DNA of 64,000 bases from Carallia brachiata (taxonomy: Eukaryota; Streptophyta; Magnoliopsida; Malpighiales; Rhizophoraceae). Where the stretch lies: contig JADCRB010000114.1 of assembly GCA_021464245.1 (NCBI GenBank), positions 1,302,001 to 1,366,000 of the forward strand. Direction: 5' to 3'. Positions 48,005 to 60,470 of this stretch are shown one piece after another. The translations under genes were made by a program, and so were the position numbers. Position 1 is the first letter of the stretch, and each line of letters starts with the position of its first letter. The notes beneath the pieces are model-generated. The model was given only the letters and a program-made list of their open reading frames with translations. It did no database searches and was not told where the DNA came from.

Positions 48005-50344
48005 TTACTTCATTGATTCTATTTGCTCCAGCAAGTTCAAAACTTCATCCATGCCGGGGCGGCTTAGGGGATCTAGTTCTAAGCATCTTGAAGAAATTTT
48101 TGCTGCACTTAACATTGCCTTGGATGAATACTGGCCTTTAATCCTTGCATCCATAACATCCTTCAGCCTTTCTTTATTGGTGAGAATCGGCTTTAACCAT
48201 CCAACCAAAGCTTTCTGCCAGTTTGGACGGCTTCCATCGATTGCCCTTAAACCGGTCATCAATTCAAGCAGCACTACACCGAAGCCATACACATCACTCT
48301 TCACATATAAATGACCTGTTGATCATTGTGGAAATGGAAATGACAAGTTAGATGATTTGGTATGTCTATAGATAAGTCAAACTATCTCCATTCGAGTTTC
48401 AACTAGAACCAATTAAGAAAAATAAAAAAGTCTATCCTCCTTGTCGTCTGCCAAATAAAAGGACTTCTTAATGCATGTGTCTCTCCTGCTATTGGGTACG
48501 AGGAAGATTAGATGTAGGTACTCTTACTTTGCTTTCACAAAGAGATTGTTACTGTTTTTGTCCGATGAAACAGAACACAAAAAAGTTCCTCCCAAATGAC
48601 GTCTTTTTCATTTTTGAAAATTGTTGGTGGAAGATTGTCTATTATATGACCTTTAGTTCACAAAATGACCAACCTTACCATTATGCCAAATCTCACCATA
48701 AGTTGCATGATAGAAACATAACGTCCCAAAATTGATTGAGAAAGAATATAACAAATCGCAAAATTTGCACAGAAATCATTACCAGTTGCAATATATTCTG
48801 GAGCAACATAACCATAGGCACCCATCACCCTGGTGTTCACATGTGAATGTCCCTCGGCAGGCCCCTCTCTTGCCAAGCCAAAGTTCGATAGTTTAGCGTT
48901 GTAGTTCTGGAAAAAAAGAAAAAAGGAAGAAAAGAAAAAAACAGAATCCACATTAAAGCGATTGGCTAATCCTGAATCACAGGTGCTTGTATAGTAGACC
49001 CTAACAAGGAGCCTCTGGTTCCCTTAAGTTTCAAGTGCTTTAAGCACATTAAGAAAGGGACAAATAGTCCTTTTTGTTTTTTTTTTTTGTTCTTTCTTTC
49101 CTGGATTCCTTCATGTCCTAGTAGAAAAAGAAACGTGAAGTTCTTGCAATGGTGTTATGTCATATGTGTTTATAAAAACAGAGAGAAGAAAATTGGAGGA
49201 AGTGAAAAACTAACCTCATCAAGTAGTATATCTGAGGACTTGAAGTTTCTATAAATGACCCGCGAGCTATGCACAAAAGCTAGACCTCGAGCAGCTCCAA
49301 TGGCTATCTTGAGCCGTAAGTTCCAAGGGAAGGGTTCAATAGGGGGGTTCTCTGCATAATCAATCCAAATCTCAAGTCATTATTACTCTATCAAGTGCCC
49401 CATGTTGATTTATTGATTTTTTTTTTTAATTTTCCAATCAGTTCTTACTCTTAAAAAGATGATCTGCCAAGCTTCCATTGGGCATGAATTCATAAACAAG
49501 GAGCAGCTCCTTAGTATCATTCACATTCTCAAAGCAAAATCCCAACAACTTAATCAGATTGGGGTGTGATAGCTTTCCCAAAATGCTCACTTCCGACTGC
49601 ACTAGCAAAGATACTCAAATGAAATAGATGTTGTCATCATAAAGGACTAAGATGAACCCATTTCATTCAACCCATTAACCCAACAACGATAGCCCCATTT
49701 GCCTTTACATTTCCTTAACACGCACAGATGGCAACAGTCACAAATTCATCATAAGTAAATAGATTGTGGAGAAGTAAAAAAGCTTACGAATGCTTAAGTT
49801 TGGGTTTCCTGGCAGATAATAATAACAGAGTTGCAATATAGATGGTTTACCTTCCATTCACCAAGTCCCTGCGGACTAAGTCGTCTCCGTTTCTTGACAG
49901 CAACGACCATCCCAGAGCCAGGCTTAGAAGGTGCAAAAGTCCTCTCATCTATCCATCCTTTGAACACTCTTCCAAAGCCTCCCTCGCCTATTAAATTACG
50001 TTCGTTGAAATACCCAGTTGCAGTCTTCAATTCCACAAAAGTGAACGCCTTTATGTTAGATGTCAAAGCCCCTTTTAAAAAATCTTCAACCCAAGTTTTG
50101 CAAACCGACCGATTTGGGCCTTTATTTCTGTTGAGTAAAAGCACTGAGAGAGTGAACGCCTTTAAATTTGACAAAGCTTTTCGAACGGATGGATTTGGGC
50201 CTTCATTTCCCTCGGCCACTGTATCAGAGAAGTGACTATTTGCTGCTGTGTAAACTGATTTTCCATGCAGAACTAGTCATTAGATCCTACGTACCTTCAG
50301 TTCAGGGTCAAGCCAGGAACAAAAAAAGAAGAAGAAGCAAAAAA

Positions 50345-50388
<44 letters not shown>

Positions 50389-50699
50389 CAACCCAAAAGA
50401 GTAAAAGCACTGAGAAAGTTAGACCTGTGTTTGTGTCCCAATTTCCTTCTCTCCCTGTCTCAGAGAAGCGACTTTTGGCTGTATAGAACACTGATTTCCC
50501 ACACTTTCAGAAACAGTAAAACTAACAGCAAGAAAAGTAATTGACCCCAGTAAATTGAGGCTTAGGAAAAAAAAAAAAAAAACAAAAGTGAGAAAGATAC
50601 GTGTGCTGGAAGCATAAGTGATGGCGGGTGAGCCAGGTGGATCGGCCTTTTTGATGGTGGGAGAGCCAGTGGGAGATCCATTTCTAGGCAATTGCCCAT
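48005..50699 (-). pseudogene. Kinase unit G: RLCK VII-like pseudokinase copy with a broken exon 1 frame
   Basis: Exons: 50601-50699, 50425-50478, 49851-50242, 49449-49596, 49215-49351, 48783-48906 and 48005-48315. Exons 2-7 are all open and in phase. Exon 1, starting MGNCLEMD, is one base short, so its phase does not fit exon 2, and no other in-frame ATG was found. Exon 2 (KSRFSET...WDTNTG) is an extra exon absent from B and E. Exon 3 holds an inserted repeat (LKAFT twice), then GEGGFGRVFKGW and VAVK. The catalytic loop is [15 protein letters not shown]: Asn for the catalytic Asp, and Asp for the metal-binding Asn. DFG is NFG. If translated from an unseen start it would be a pseudokinase of about 400 residues. 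Confidence 0.8.
50347..50388. repeat. (AC)n then (AT)n microsatellite
   Basis: Seventeen AC units followed by four AT units, in an intron of unit G. At the same place unit H has a pure AT run. Confidence 0.95.
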
Positions 50700-50838
50700 G
50701 TTGGCCTGTCTGTGATTTGAGTAGGAGTAAAGTGTTACCTTAACAAATCTTGCTCGACATCGATCAAAAGTAGACAATTCAATTGAGGTAGAAACTGCAA
50801 AGGTGCTAGGAAGGAATAAATAATGACTGCGGCAGAAG

Positions 50839-50852
50839 TTGACTCGTTGACT
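50839..50852 (-). promoter_or_regulatory. Paired W-boxes upstream of unit G
   Basis: TTGACT at 50839-50844 and 50847-50852, about 145 bp upstream of the MGNC codon. The arrangement is repeated upstream of unit H. Confidence 0.6.
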
Positions 50853-50859
50853 TCAACTT

Positions 50860-51791
50860 CTCCTTTTCTTGTCCAGTCAGTCACCTGGAAGACTAATAAA
50901 TGCATGTATCTGGAAAAAGATAGATGCACTTTGGGCGCACCAAATACACCAAAAGAATGTTTAGATCTTTTCAAACAAAAAAATTGAAGAAAAAAATTTT
51001 TTTTAATTTATTTTTTCTAAGTCTACATTTTCGACCAGAGTTTGACTACTTTGGCAAGCTTTATACTTTTTTTTTTTTTTTTTCAAGCTTTGTTACGTCG
51101 TCAGACAGAAAAATTATTTAGATAATATTTAAAGTATAATAATTAGTATATTTTATATAATTATAATAAAAAATATAAATTTAAAAAATAATGATATTTT
51201 TTTATTATGTATCTTATATTAAAGTTATATAAATATATTAATTATTATAATTTATTTTAAGTGTTATCAAAAATAACTTTATGTTTGGCCATTAATATTT
51301 TATCTTTCTTATTTTACACTCTCTTCTCTAACGATCGCTTTGTGTCTATCTCTCAATTTCGAAGGCCCTGGAACTTCCAAAATTCTCATTTTCTTCCGAA
51401 TCTCAATACCACGCGACCAGCTTAATATTGGGCTTTGGTTTTGAGTTCGCGAGCTTAATTTCTAGGGTTAAAATTTTCAATTTTGCTATTTGTGTTATTG
51501 AGCGCAAATGGGTTGTTGCCTATTTCATTTCGAGCTTAGGGGCCTAGGTTCCAATTTCAAGTTTGAAATTTTAAATTTCAGATTTTTGAACGCTGGTAGA
51601 GATAATTAGTATTTTTATAATCAAAAGAGGAAGATTTTACCAATAATTGGTATTGAATCGTTTTTAAAACAAAAGGTCTTAAGTTAAATGGATTTTTGGT
51701 TTTCTGGACACTGTGGATGATTAGTATTTTTATAATCAAGAGAGGAAAATTTTATCAATGATTAGTATCACCCTTGTACAGATATAATTAC
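50860..51791. other. Spacer upstream of unit G
   Basis: No gene recognised. About 50925-51030 (GCACCAAATACACCAAAAGAATGTT) is matched at about 62995-63080. An AT-rich foldback-like stretch lies at about 51120-51260. Confidence 0.5.
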
Positions 51792-52115
51792 CAGTTACAA
51801 TGTATTCTGGATCAGCATAATAAATGGTACCTATCTTCATGGTGGGCAAATCTATCAGCGTAGTATTACCACTTGTACACCACTTGTGCGGTGTGATTGG
51901 CCACAAGGTTTGAATCTGTGTAAGAAATTACAAGTTTGAGTCCGCCAAAAAAAGCAAAAAAAAAAAAAAAAAAGAATCAAACCAGCAAAGTAAAAGTATA
52001 GAGAAAGATACATAAATGGACCTGTGCTAGAAGCGTATGTAAAGGTACGAGAGCCAGGATGAGCATGACTCGGACGATGAGGATCCCTGGAAAGACATCT
52101 TATGCAGTTGCCCAT
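51792..52115 (-). pseudogene. Kinase remnant: exon 1 fused close to a piece of exon 5
   Basis: Exon 1 at 52022-52115 is well preserved (MGNCIRCLSRDPHRPS, ending YASSTG, with a GT donor and correct phase). About 170 bp downstream, 51792 to about 51850 is the end of exon 5 (KIGTIYYADPEYIVTG, then GT). Exons 2-4 and 6 are missing. This is an internally deleted copy of the B/E type. Confidence 0.72.
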
Positions 52116-52641
52116 GTTGTTGACCTATTTCTGTGGCAGTAGCTGTTAGATTCTACCTATTTGTCTGGAGGAAAAAGTTTCGAATTCATACGTTGGTAAT
52201 TATATTTAGTATACATATTGTAACAACTTTATTTATTTCTGTAACAAATTTAATAAAATATGATATAAGAAATTAACACGTTATTTTTTGTTACAAAAAT
52301 TATAAGTCTTATCATAAGAATAAATAAATTCGTCACAATATAAATATTAAATATAACTACTGACGTATAAATCTCAAACTAACCTGTTATCTGTATTTGC
52401 AAGGAAGTAAATACTATTGCACAAAAAGCTTTGTCCACCTCTGGTATGGTTACATGGAGTAGGTCCAATCTCTCTGATGTTTGTATCCTTATTGTCAAAG
52501 ATGTACACAAAATTTAGATATTAATAAAGTCTGCATCTTTGTTCTGAAAAAAAACAAAAAAGAAAGAAATAACAAAACACAAGGAAAAGACCAGAACAGA
52601 GAGAAGCATCCAAGAGTTAACGTAAGAAGGAGAGCAGCATG

Positions 52642-52660
52642 TTGACGTTGACCATTGACT
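52642..52660 (-). promoter_or_regulatory. Triple W-box in an orphan kinase promoter
   Basis: TTGACG at 52642, TTGACC at 52648 and TTGACT at 52655 lie within the conserved GACTATTGAAAGGTC block. The nearest exon 1 (52022-52115) is some 530 bp downstream because of extra sequence in between. Confidence 0.55.
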
Positions 52661-54958
52661 ATTGAAAGGTCGGCTTCTTTTGGCACGATTTTTTCTTGTT
52701 TAAATATATCATGAATTTCACCTTCGGTTTGTTTTTTTTATCTATAAAAGATTATATCATACTGCTACGTAAGTTATTGAATCTTTAAGTTGAAACTGAG
52801 TTTATCTACCCATTGCGCCTCATTCAATCCCTCTCCTAAAAAGAATCTACCACTCAAATAATAAGAGCCGAAACTTACACCACTCAAAAATCACCTTTTA
52901 GTTCAAAACTTACACATCTTCGATAATTAATAGACGGATAAATATTAATGTTTCCATAACTATTCGTAATATAATATTATTATAATTTATATAACAATAA
53001 TAATAAAATATAAAATAAAAAAATAATATATTTTTATATATTTTATAAATATAATTATAAAAAATTTCTGATTTATTACATCATAGTTATTATATCAGGT
53101 GATTTACTCAGCCATGTCACGAAGCTCTTAACAGAATCCGTTAGTTTAGCGATGCAGCAGGGTTGCTGACTTGGGTTGCCATGTCAACATGTCAGGTGAA
53201 TACATTTATTTCTAACTCAGTCTTCAAAAAGAAAATTGTTGTTTATTTCTCGTCGGCATTCCGTCGAACATCTCACTATTACTAACATTGGCCCTTCGAG
53301 TACGATCTCGGGATTTTTTTCCATTTCCGCAGAAAGAAGAATTTTATTCATAATGTGATTGTGCATAATGACACTATCAACAAACTTGACCGAAAGATTG
53401 ATTAACCGCGCTGCGCGTTATCAAGCAAAAATTTAGACAAATTGTGGATGAAACAAGAGCAAAGATGTTGAGAAGAAAATAAAAGATATTAATACCAGCA
53501 TAAAGAATGCTAAATGTTAAAGAACAAAGGGCTATTGTTCTAGACCACTCTCAGTGTCTACATGTACCATATTTAAACCAAAATATGAAGTTTGTAATAT
53601 ATTTGAAAACAGAAAAAAATAGTGATATATAGCATGAAAGTTTTTTCTTTTCGATTCTTCACAGATTAGATTTTTTTCAATGTGGTAAGGAATTTTTGGT
53701 AATTTTGTTTTTGTTTTTTAAAATTAGACTTTAGGTAGATTTAATGTTACTATAAAATTTAAGGACTTAACCACTATTCATGAAGTTTCGTGAAGAATTA
53801 TTCGTGATATTTATCTTTATTCGTACTAGAATTGACAAAAATAAAATATTCATGAACTTTTTGGATATCAAGCCTAAAAAATTCACTTAAATTACTTGAT
53901 AAATAAAATTCTCTTTTATCTTTTGATGTTTTTTGTTTCATTTTTTTTTGTTTTGTCTATCTAGCCTAAATAGTTGGCGAGAGTCCATCAAAGACATGGA
54001 GAAGGAGGATAATGAGGCGAAGTGAAGGGTTCAAATTCTCCACTTGGTGATTGGTTCATAATCGTGTCGATTGTCAATGTGATAGGAGTAACTTCCATCT
54101 ATATTCCTTTAGGCGTTCCATCTATATTCTGAATGCACATAAAGCTGCTTTTCTAGTCTTCTTGTACGGTTCTACCCAAGACAATGCACTCTGTAAAAAC
54201 TAACAAGTCGTTTAAAGATCCTAAGCGCCTAAGATTTTTTATAATTAAATTCTAATCTTTTTTGAGTTTTCAAATTAGTTTTAAATATTTGATTTTTTTG
54301 GATAAAAATTAGTCAAATTATATATTATTATATATATATATACACGTAATTTGATCTAACTGATATCGTATAAAAAAACACTCAAATATATATTAAACGT
54401 ACAGATTTATATCTACGTGCTTAATTCACTACATTTCTCTTTTTTCTCCTACATAAAAAAGACAAAAACTCTAAGTTTCTCTTACAAGAATTTATTATTT
54501 ATGTTTTTCATACATGGGAGAAAGGAAAAAAATAGCAAAATATTTATGGGACATATTTTGTATTTTTAAAATTATTTTAGTGTTTTTTATACTATCTCAA
54601 TTGGCAAACTACCCACCTACCAGTTTGACTAATTCTTGTGCAAACAAGAACTGATATAAATTGAAAATTAAATGTTTATAACTAATTTAAGAATTCAAAA
54701 AGATTGAAAAGTCAATTTCAAAAATTCTCAAAAGTTGCACAAAAAGCTTGTCCACCTCTGGTATAGTTACATGGACTAGGTCCAATCTCTCTGATGTTTG
54801 TATCCTTATTGACAAAGATGTACACAAAATTTAGATATTAATTAAGTCTGCATCTTTGTTAAAAAAAAAACAAAAAAGAAAGAAATAACAAAACATAAGG
54901 AAAAGAACCAGAACGGAGAGAAGCATCCAAGAGTTCACGTAAGAAGGAGAGCAGCCTG

Positions 54959-54977
54959 TTGACGCTGACTATTGACT
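54959..54977 (-). promoter_or_regulatory. W-boxes in a second orphan kinase promoter copy
   Basis: TTGACG at 54959 and TTGACT at 54972. This is the tandem copy of the promoter at 52.6 kb, with no kinase exon attached. Confidence 0.5.
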
Positions 54978-56884
54978 ATTGAAAGGTCGTCTTCTTTCGG
55001 CACGATTTTTTCTTGTTTAAATATATCATGAATTTCACTTTTGGTTCAAAACTTGCACATCGTCGACAATAAACGAAGGATGGATATTAATATTTTGATA
55101 ATTATTTATAATACAATAATTATCATAATTTATGTAACAATAACAATAAAATGTGAAATGAAAAAATTAATATTTATTTTCTTCTTTTTATATATTTTAT
55201 AAATATAAGTATAAAAAAATTTTAATTTGTTACGTTACTCGGTCGTGTCACAAAGCCCTTAATAGAATCCGTTAGTTTAGTGGTGTAGGAGAGTTGCTGA
55301 CTTGGGTTGACAAGTCAACATGTCACTTGAATACGTTTATTTTTAACACAGTCTTCAAAAAGAAAATTGTTCTTATTTCTCGTCGGCATTCCGTCGAACA
55401 TTTCACTATGACCCGCTGACATTGACCCCTCGAGTACCATCTTTGATGGCTGGAAACTAGACAAAATGAAAATGCTGACAAAATAATTGGAGACCAACTA
55501 AAATCGGGATTTTTTTTCCATTTCCGCAGAAAAGAAGAATTTTATTCATAATGTGATGTGTGCATAATGACACTATCAACAAACTTGACCGAAAGATTGA
55601 CTAACCACGCTGCGCATTGTCAAGCAAAATTTAGACAAATTGTGGATGAAACAAGAGCAAAGATGTTGAGAAGAAAATAAAAGATATTAATACTAGAGCA
55701 AAGGCTATTGTTTCTAGACCACTCTCAGTGTCTACATGTACCATATTTAAACCAAAATATGAAGTTTGTAATATATTTGACAAAAAAAAAAGTAACAATA
55801 GATAGTATGAAAGTTTTTTTTTGATTTTTCATGAATTGGTTTTTTTTTTTAATGTGGTATGGAGTTTTTAGTAATTGTGTTTTTGTTTTTAAAATTAAAT
55901 CTTAATTATATTTAATATTATTCTAAAATTTAGGAACTTAACACTATTCATGAAATTTCGTAAAGAACCGTTCGTGATGTTTATCTTTATTCGTAGTAGA
56001 ATTGACCAAAATCAAAATATTCATGTACTTTTGGACATCAAGCCTAAAAAATTCACTTGAATTACTTGATAAATAAAATTCTCTCTCTCTTTTGATTTCT
56101 TTTTTTTGTTTTTTTGGTCTATCTAGGCTAAATAGTTGGAGGGAATCCATCAAAGACGTAGAGAAGGAGGATGATGAGGCGAAGTAAAAGGTTCAAACCC
56201 TCCACTTAGCCTAGATAGACCAAAAAAAAAACCAAAACATCACGAACGGTTCTCTACGTCTCATAAAAGCTGCTTATCTAGTCTTCTTGTACGGTTCTAC
56301 CCAATATAATGCACTCTGTAAAACAAATAAGTCATTTAAAGGTCCTAAACGCTTAAAATTTTTTATAATTGAATTCTAATCTTTTTTGAGCTTTCAAATT
56401 AGTTTTAAATATTGATTTTTTTTGGATAAAAATGGTCAAATCAATATATATACGTAATTTGATCTAACTGAGATCGTAAAAAAAAAACTCAAATATATCC
56501 TAAACACACAGATTTTTATCTACGTGTGTAATTTACTATATTTCTCTTTTTTGTCCTACATAAAAGGACAAAAACTCTAAGTTTCTCTTACAAGAATTTA
56601 TTATTTTTGTTTTTTATACGTGGGAGAAAGGAAAAAAAAATAGCAAAATATTTATGGGACATATTTTTTTATTTTAAAATTATTAGTTTTTATACTATCT
56701 CAATTGGCAAACTACCCATACACCAGTTTGACTAATTCTTATCCAAAAAATAATTGATATAAAATAAAAATTAAATGTTTATGACTACTTTAAGAATTCA
56801 AAACGATAGAAAACTCAATTTCAAAAATTTTCAAAAGTTTAGGACTTACGAAGAATATAAATAAGAAGTCAAAGTTTATAAATC

Positions 56885-57310
56885 CTTTTGGGATAAACAA
56901 AAAATAGTCCTAAATGTTTCCAAGTTTTGCAATGTGATTCCAAACGTTCCATCTTTTGCAATTCAATCCTAAACATTACCATTTCCTTACAATGTCGTCC
57001 TTTTATGGATAGATCGTTAGTAAAACTGTTAAATGAAATAGTCAAACATGAAAAATATCTATAAAACGTCAAAAATACATATTTTATAAGTTTTTTTATT
57101 TCTTTTTATCTATTTTATGTATAAAAATAAATAGTAAGATAGTCATATTATATGTCTTCTCATGTTTGATTGTTCATTTAATAGTTTGACTAATGATTTA
57201 TCCACAAAAGTACCACATTGAAAGGGAATGGTAATGTTTAGGACTGAATTGTAAAAGATGAAACATTTAAGACTACATTATAAAAATTAACGACAAAAAA
57301 ATTACGAAGG
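56885..57310. repeat. Foldback MITE-like element
   Basis: The left arm (CAATCCTAAACATTACCATT ... AGTCAAACATG) is the inverse of the right arm (CATGTTTGATT ... AATGGTAATGTTTAGGACTG). Arms are about 160-170 bp around a short AT-rich loop. Single-arm relatives lie at about 21845-21990, 35690-35830 and 46975-47155. Confidence 0.75.
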
Positions 57311-58120
57311 TTCTTATACTATAGATATTCTTATGTAATTGTATATTAAAAAAATTGAGGAAACCTTATAATAAAAAAATTAGAATAACTATAATTAATT
57401 ACAAGTACTAATTTTGATGAGAAATTGAGAAATGTTGATGACTATTTAACAAATCTAAAATTTGAAATTGAGGAGTTCAGTTAAGATAAAAAAAAAAAAA
57501 AGAATAATAATGCAAGTAACAAATACTTGTACTTTTATAATGTAAAAAAGAAAATTGCATGCATATGAAAATCTTAAATTTGTTGAAATTAAAATATAAA
57601 ATATGTACACAATATTAAGAAAGACTATAATTGTTGAAAATTTATTAAAAAATTTAAAAAATTTATAAAGTTAAGCTTTGTCTAAGTCTAATTACCATAG
57701 GCCACTACAAAAGTATGTGAATTTTCTCTATACTACCGTAACAATATTATACATATAGATATAAATATTTTTGTTATATTATGTCATCGAACTAGAAGAA
57801 GTAAATCAACTAGCGTCCGTAATTTTTAGAACTACATATTATTTAGATTCATCAATTAAATTAAAGAGCACGGAGGGTGATTAAATAAAATTTGAAGATT
57901 GTTTCATAGACTTTAATGATAAAAAGAGGATAGTAAATCAATTGAGATTTTCTTTTTCTTTTGTTTTGGCTTTTTTTTTTTTTTTTTTATCACTTGAGAT
58001 TTTCTTGAGAATCAAGTTCCCATGCTACAGTTCTTTCAACTTTATTTATCCAAGTTTTCAATTTCTGGATAGGATAATTGATAGATGCACATGGAAGCCA
58101 ATGCATACAAATGGGAACTT

Positions 58121-60433
58121 TTATTTTGGTCTTTCCTTCATTGATTCTATTTGCTCCAGCACGTTCACAACTTCATCCATGCTGGGACGGCTTCTAGGAT
58201 CTTGTTCTAAGCATCTTGAAGCAATTTTTGCTGCACTTAACATTGCATTGGATGAATACTGGCCTTTCATCCCTTCATCCATAACATCCTTCAGCCTCTC
58301 TTTATTGGTGAGAATCGGCTTTAACCATGCAACCAAATTTTTCTGCTCGTTTGGACGGCTTATATCAAATGCCCTTAAGCCCGTCATCATTTCAAGCAGC
58401 ACTACACCGAAGCCATACACATCACTCTTCACATATAAATGACCTGTTCATCATTGTGAAATGGAAATGACAAGTTAGATGATTTGGTATGTCGATAGAT
58501 GAGTCAAACTATCTTTAAGATTAAAGTCTCGAATTCAAATTTTAACTAGAGCCAATTAAGAAAAATAAAAAAGTCTATCCTCCTTGTCTGCCAAATGAAA
58601 GAAGGGCTTCTCAATATGTGTGTCTCTCATACTATTGGGTATGAGGAAGATCAGATATAGGTACTCTTACTTTTGTTTTCACAAAAAGATTATTACCGTT
58701 TTTGCTCAATAATACAGAACACAAAAAAGTTCCTCCCTAATGACGTCTTTTTCTTTTTTGACAATTGTTGGTGGACGATTGTCTACCAGATGACCTTTCG
58801 TCCACAAAATGACCAACCTTACCATTATGCCAAATCTCACCACAAGTTGCATGGTAGAAACATAACGTCCCAAAATTGATTGAGAAAGAATATAACAAAT
58901 CACAAAATTTGCACAGAAATCATTACCAGTTGCAATATATTCTGGAGCAGCATAACCATAGGTACCCATCACCCTTGTGGTCACATGTGAATGTCCCTCA
59001 GCAGGCCCCTCTCTTGCCAAGCCAAAGTCCGATAGTTTAGCGTTGTAGTTCTGGGAAAAAAAAAAAAAAAAAAAGGAAGAAAAGAAAAAAAACAGAATGC
59101 CACATTAAAGCGAGAGGCTAATCCTGAATCACAGATGCTTGTAGAGTAGACCCTAACAAGGAGCCTCTAGTTCCTTTAAGTTTCAAGTGTTTTAAGCACA
59201 TTAAGAAAGGGACAAATAGTCCTTTTTGTTTTTTTTTTTTTTTTTTTTTTTTTGCTCTTTCTTTCCTGGATTCCTTCACGTCCTAGAAGAAAAAGAAACG
59301 TGAAGTTCTTGCAATGGTGTTTTGTCATATGTGTTTATAAAAACAGAGAGAAGAAAATTGGAGGAAGTGAAAAACTAACCTCATCAAGTAGTATATCTGA
59401 GGACTTGAAGTTTCTATAAATGACCCGCGAGCTATGCACAAAAGCTAGACCTCGAGCAGCTCCAATGGCTATCTTGAGCCGTAAGTTCCAAGGGAAGGGT
59501 TCAATAGGGGGGTTCTCTGCATAATCAATCCAAATCTCAAGTCATTATTACTCTATCAAGTGCCCCATGTTGATTTATTGATTCTTTTTTTATTTTCCAA
59601 TCAGTTCTTACTCTTAAAAAGATGATCTGCCAAGCTTCCATTGGGCATGAATTCATAAACAAGGAGCAGCTCGGCAGTATCCTTCACATTCTCAAAGCAA
59701 AATCCCAACAACTTAATCAGATTGGGGTGTGATACAATCATATTGGGGTGTGATAGCTTTCCCAAAATGCTCACTTCCGACTGCACTAGCAAAGATACTC
59801 AAATGAAATACATGTTGTCATCATAAAGGACTAAGATGAACCCATTTCATTCAACCCATTAACCCAACAACGATAGCCCCGTTTGCCTTCCTTAACACAC
59901 ACAGATGGTAACAGTCACAAATTCAACATAAGTAAATAGATTGTGGAGAAGTTAAAAAGCTTGCGAATGCTTAAGTTTGGGTTCCTTGGTAAATAATAAT
60001 AACAGAGTTGAAATATAGATGGTTTACCTGCAATTCATCAAGTCCCTGCACACTTTGTGGGCTCAGCTTCTTGACAGCAACGACCATCCCAGAGCCAGGC
60101 TTAGAAGGTGCAAAAGTCCGCTCATCTATCCATCCCTTGTATACTTTTCCAAAGCCTCCCTCACCTATTAAATTATGTTTATCGAAATTCCCAGTTGCAG
60201 TCTTCAATTCCGCAAAAGTGAACGCCTTTAAGTTAGATGAAGCCCCTTTTAAGCCACTTTCAGCCCAAACATTTCGACCGGATGGACTCAGGCCTTCATT
60301 TCCTTCGGCCACTGTCTCAAAGCAGTGACTTTTGGCTGCAGTGTAAACAGTTTTTCCATGCAGAACTAGTCATTAGATCCTACCTACCTTCAGTTCAGAG
60401 TCGAGCCAGGGAAAAACGAAAAAAAAAAAAGAA

Positions 60434-60470
<37 letters not shown>

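Larger units (their letters stand above)
52418..56860. repeat. Tandem duplication of about 2.2 kb (52.4-54.7 kb and 54.7-56.9 kb)
   Basis: The segment with CCACCTCTGGTAT.GTTACATGGA is at 52436 and again at 54751. TGACACTATCAACAAACTTG is near 53370 and 55569. TCTTGTACGGTTCTACCCAA is near 54161 and 56282. The offset falls from 2.3 to 2.1 kb through small indels. The duplicated segment holds kinase promoter DNA but no kinase exon. No gene is seen within it. Confidence 0.8.

Noticed and set aside
57942..58442. Plus-strand open frame of 166 codons over the last exon of unit H, and similar ones at 18066, 23093, 27612, 29395 and 47973
   Set aside because: Antisense shadows of the conserved kinase exon; the conserved reading is on the minus strand.
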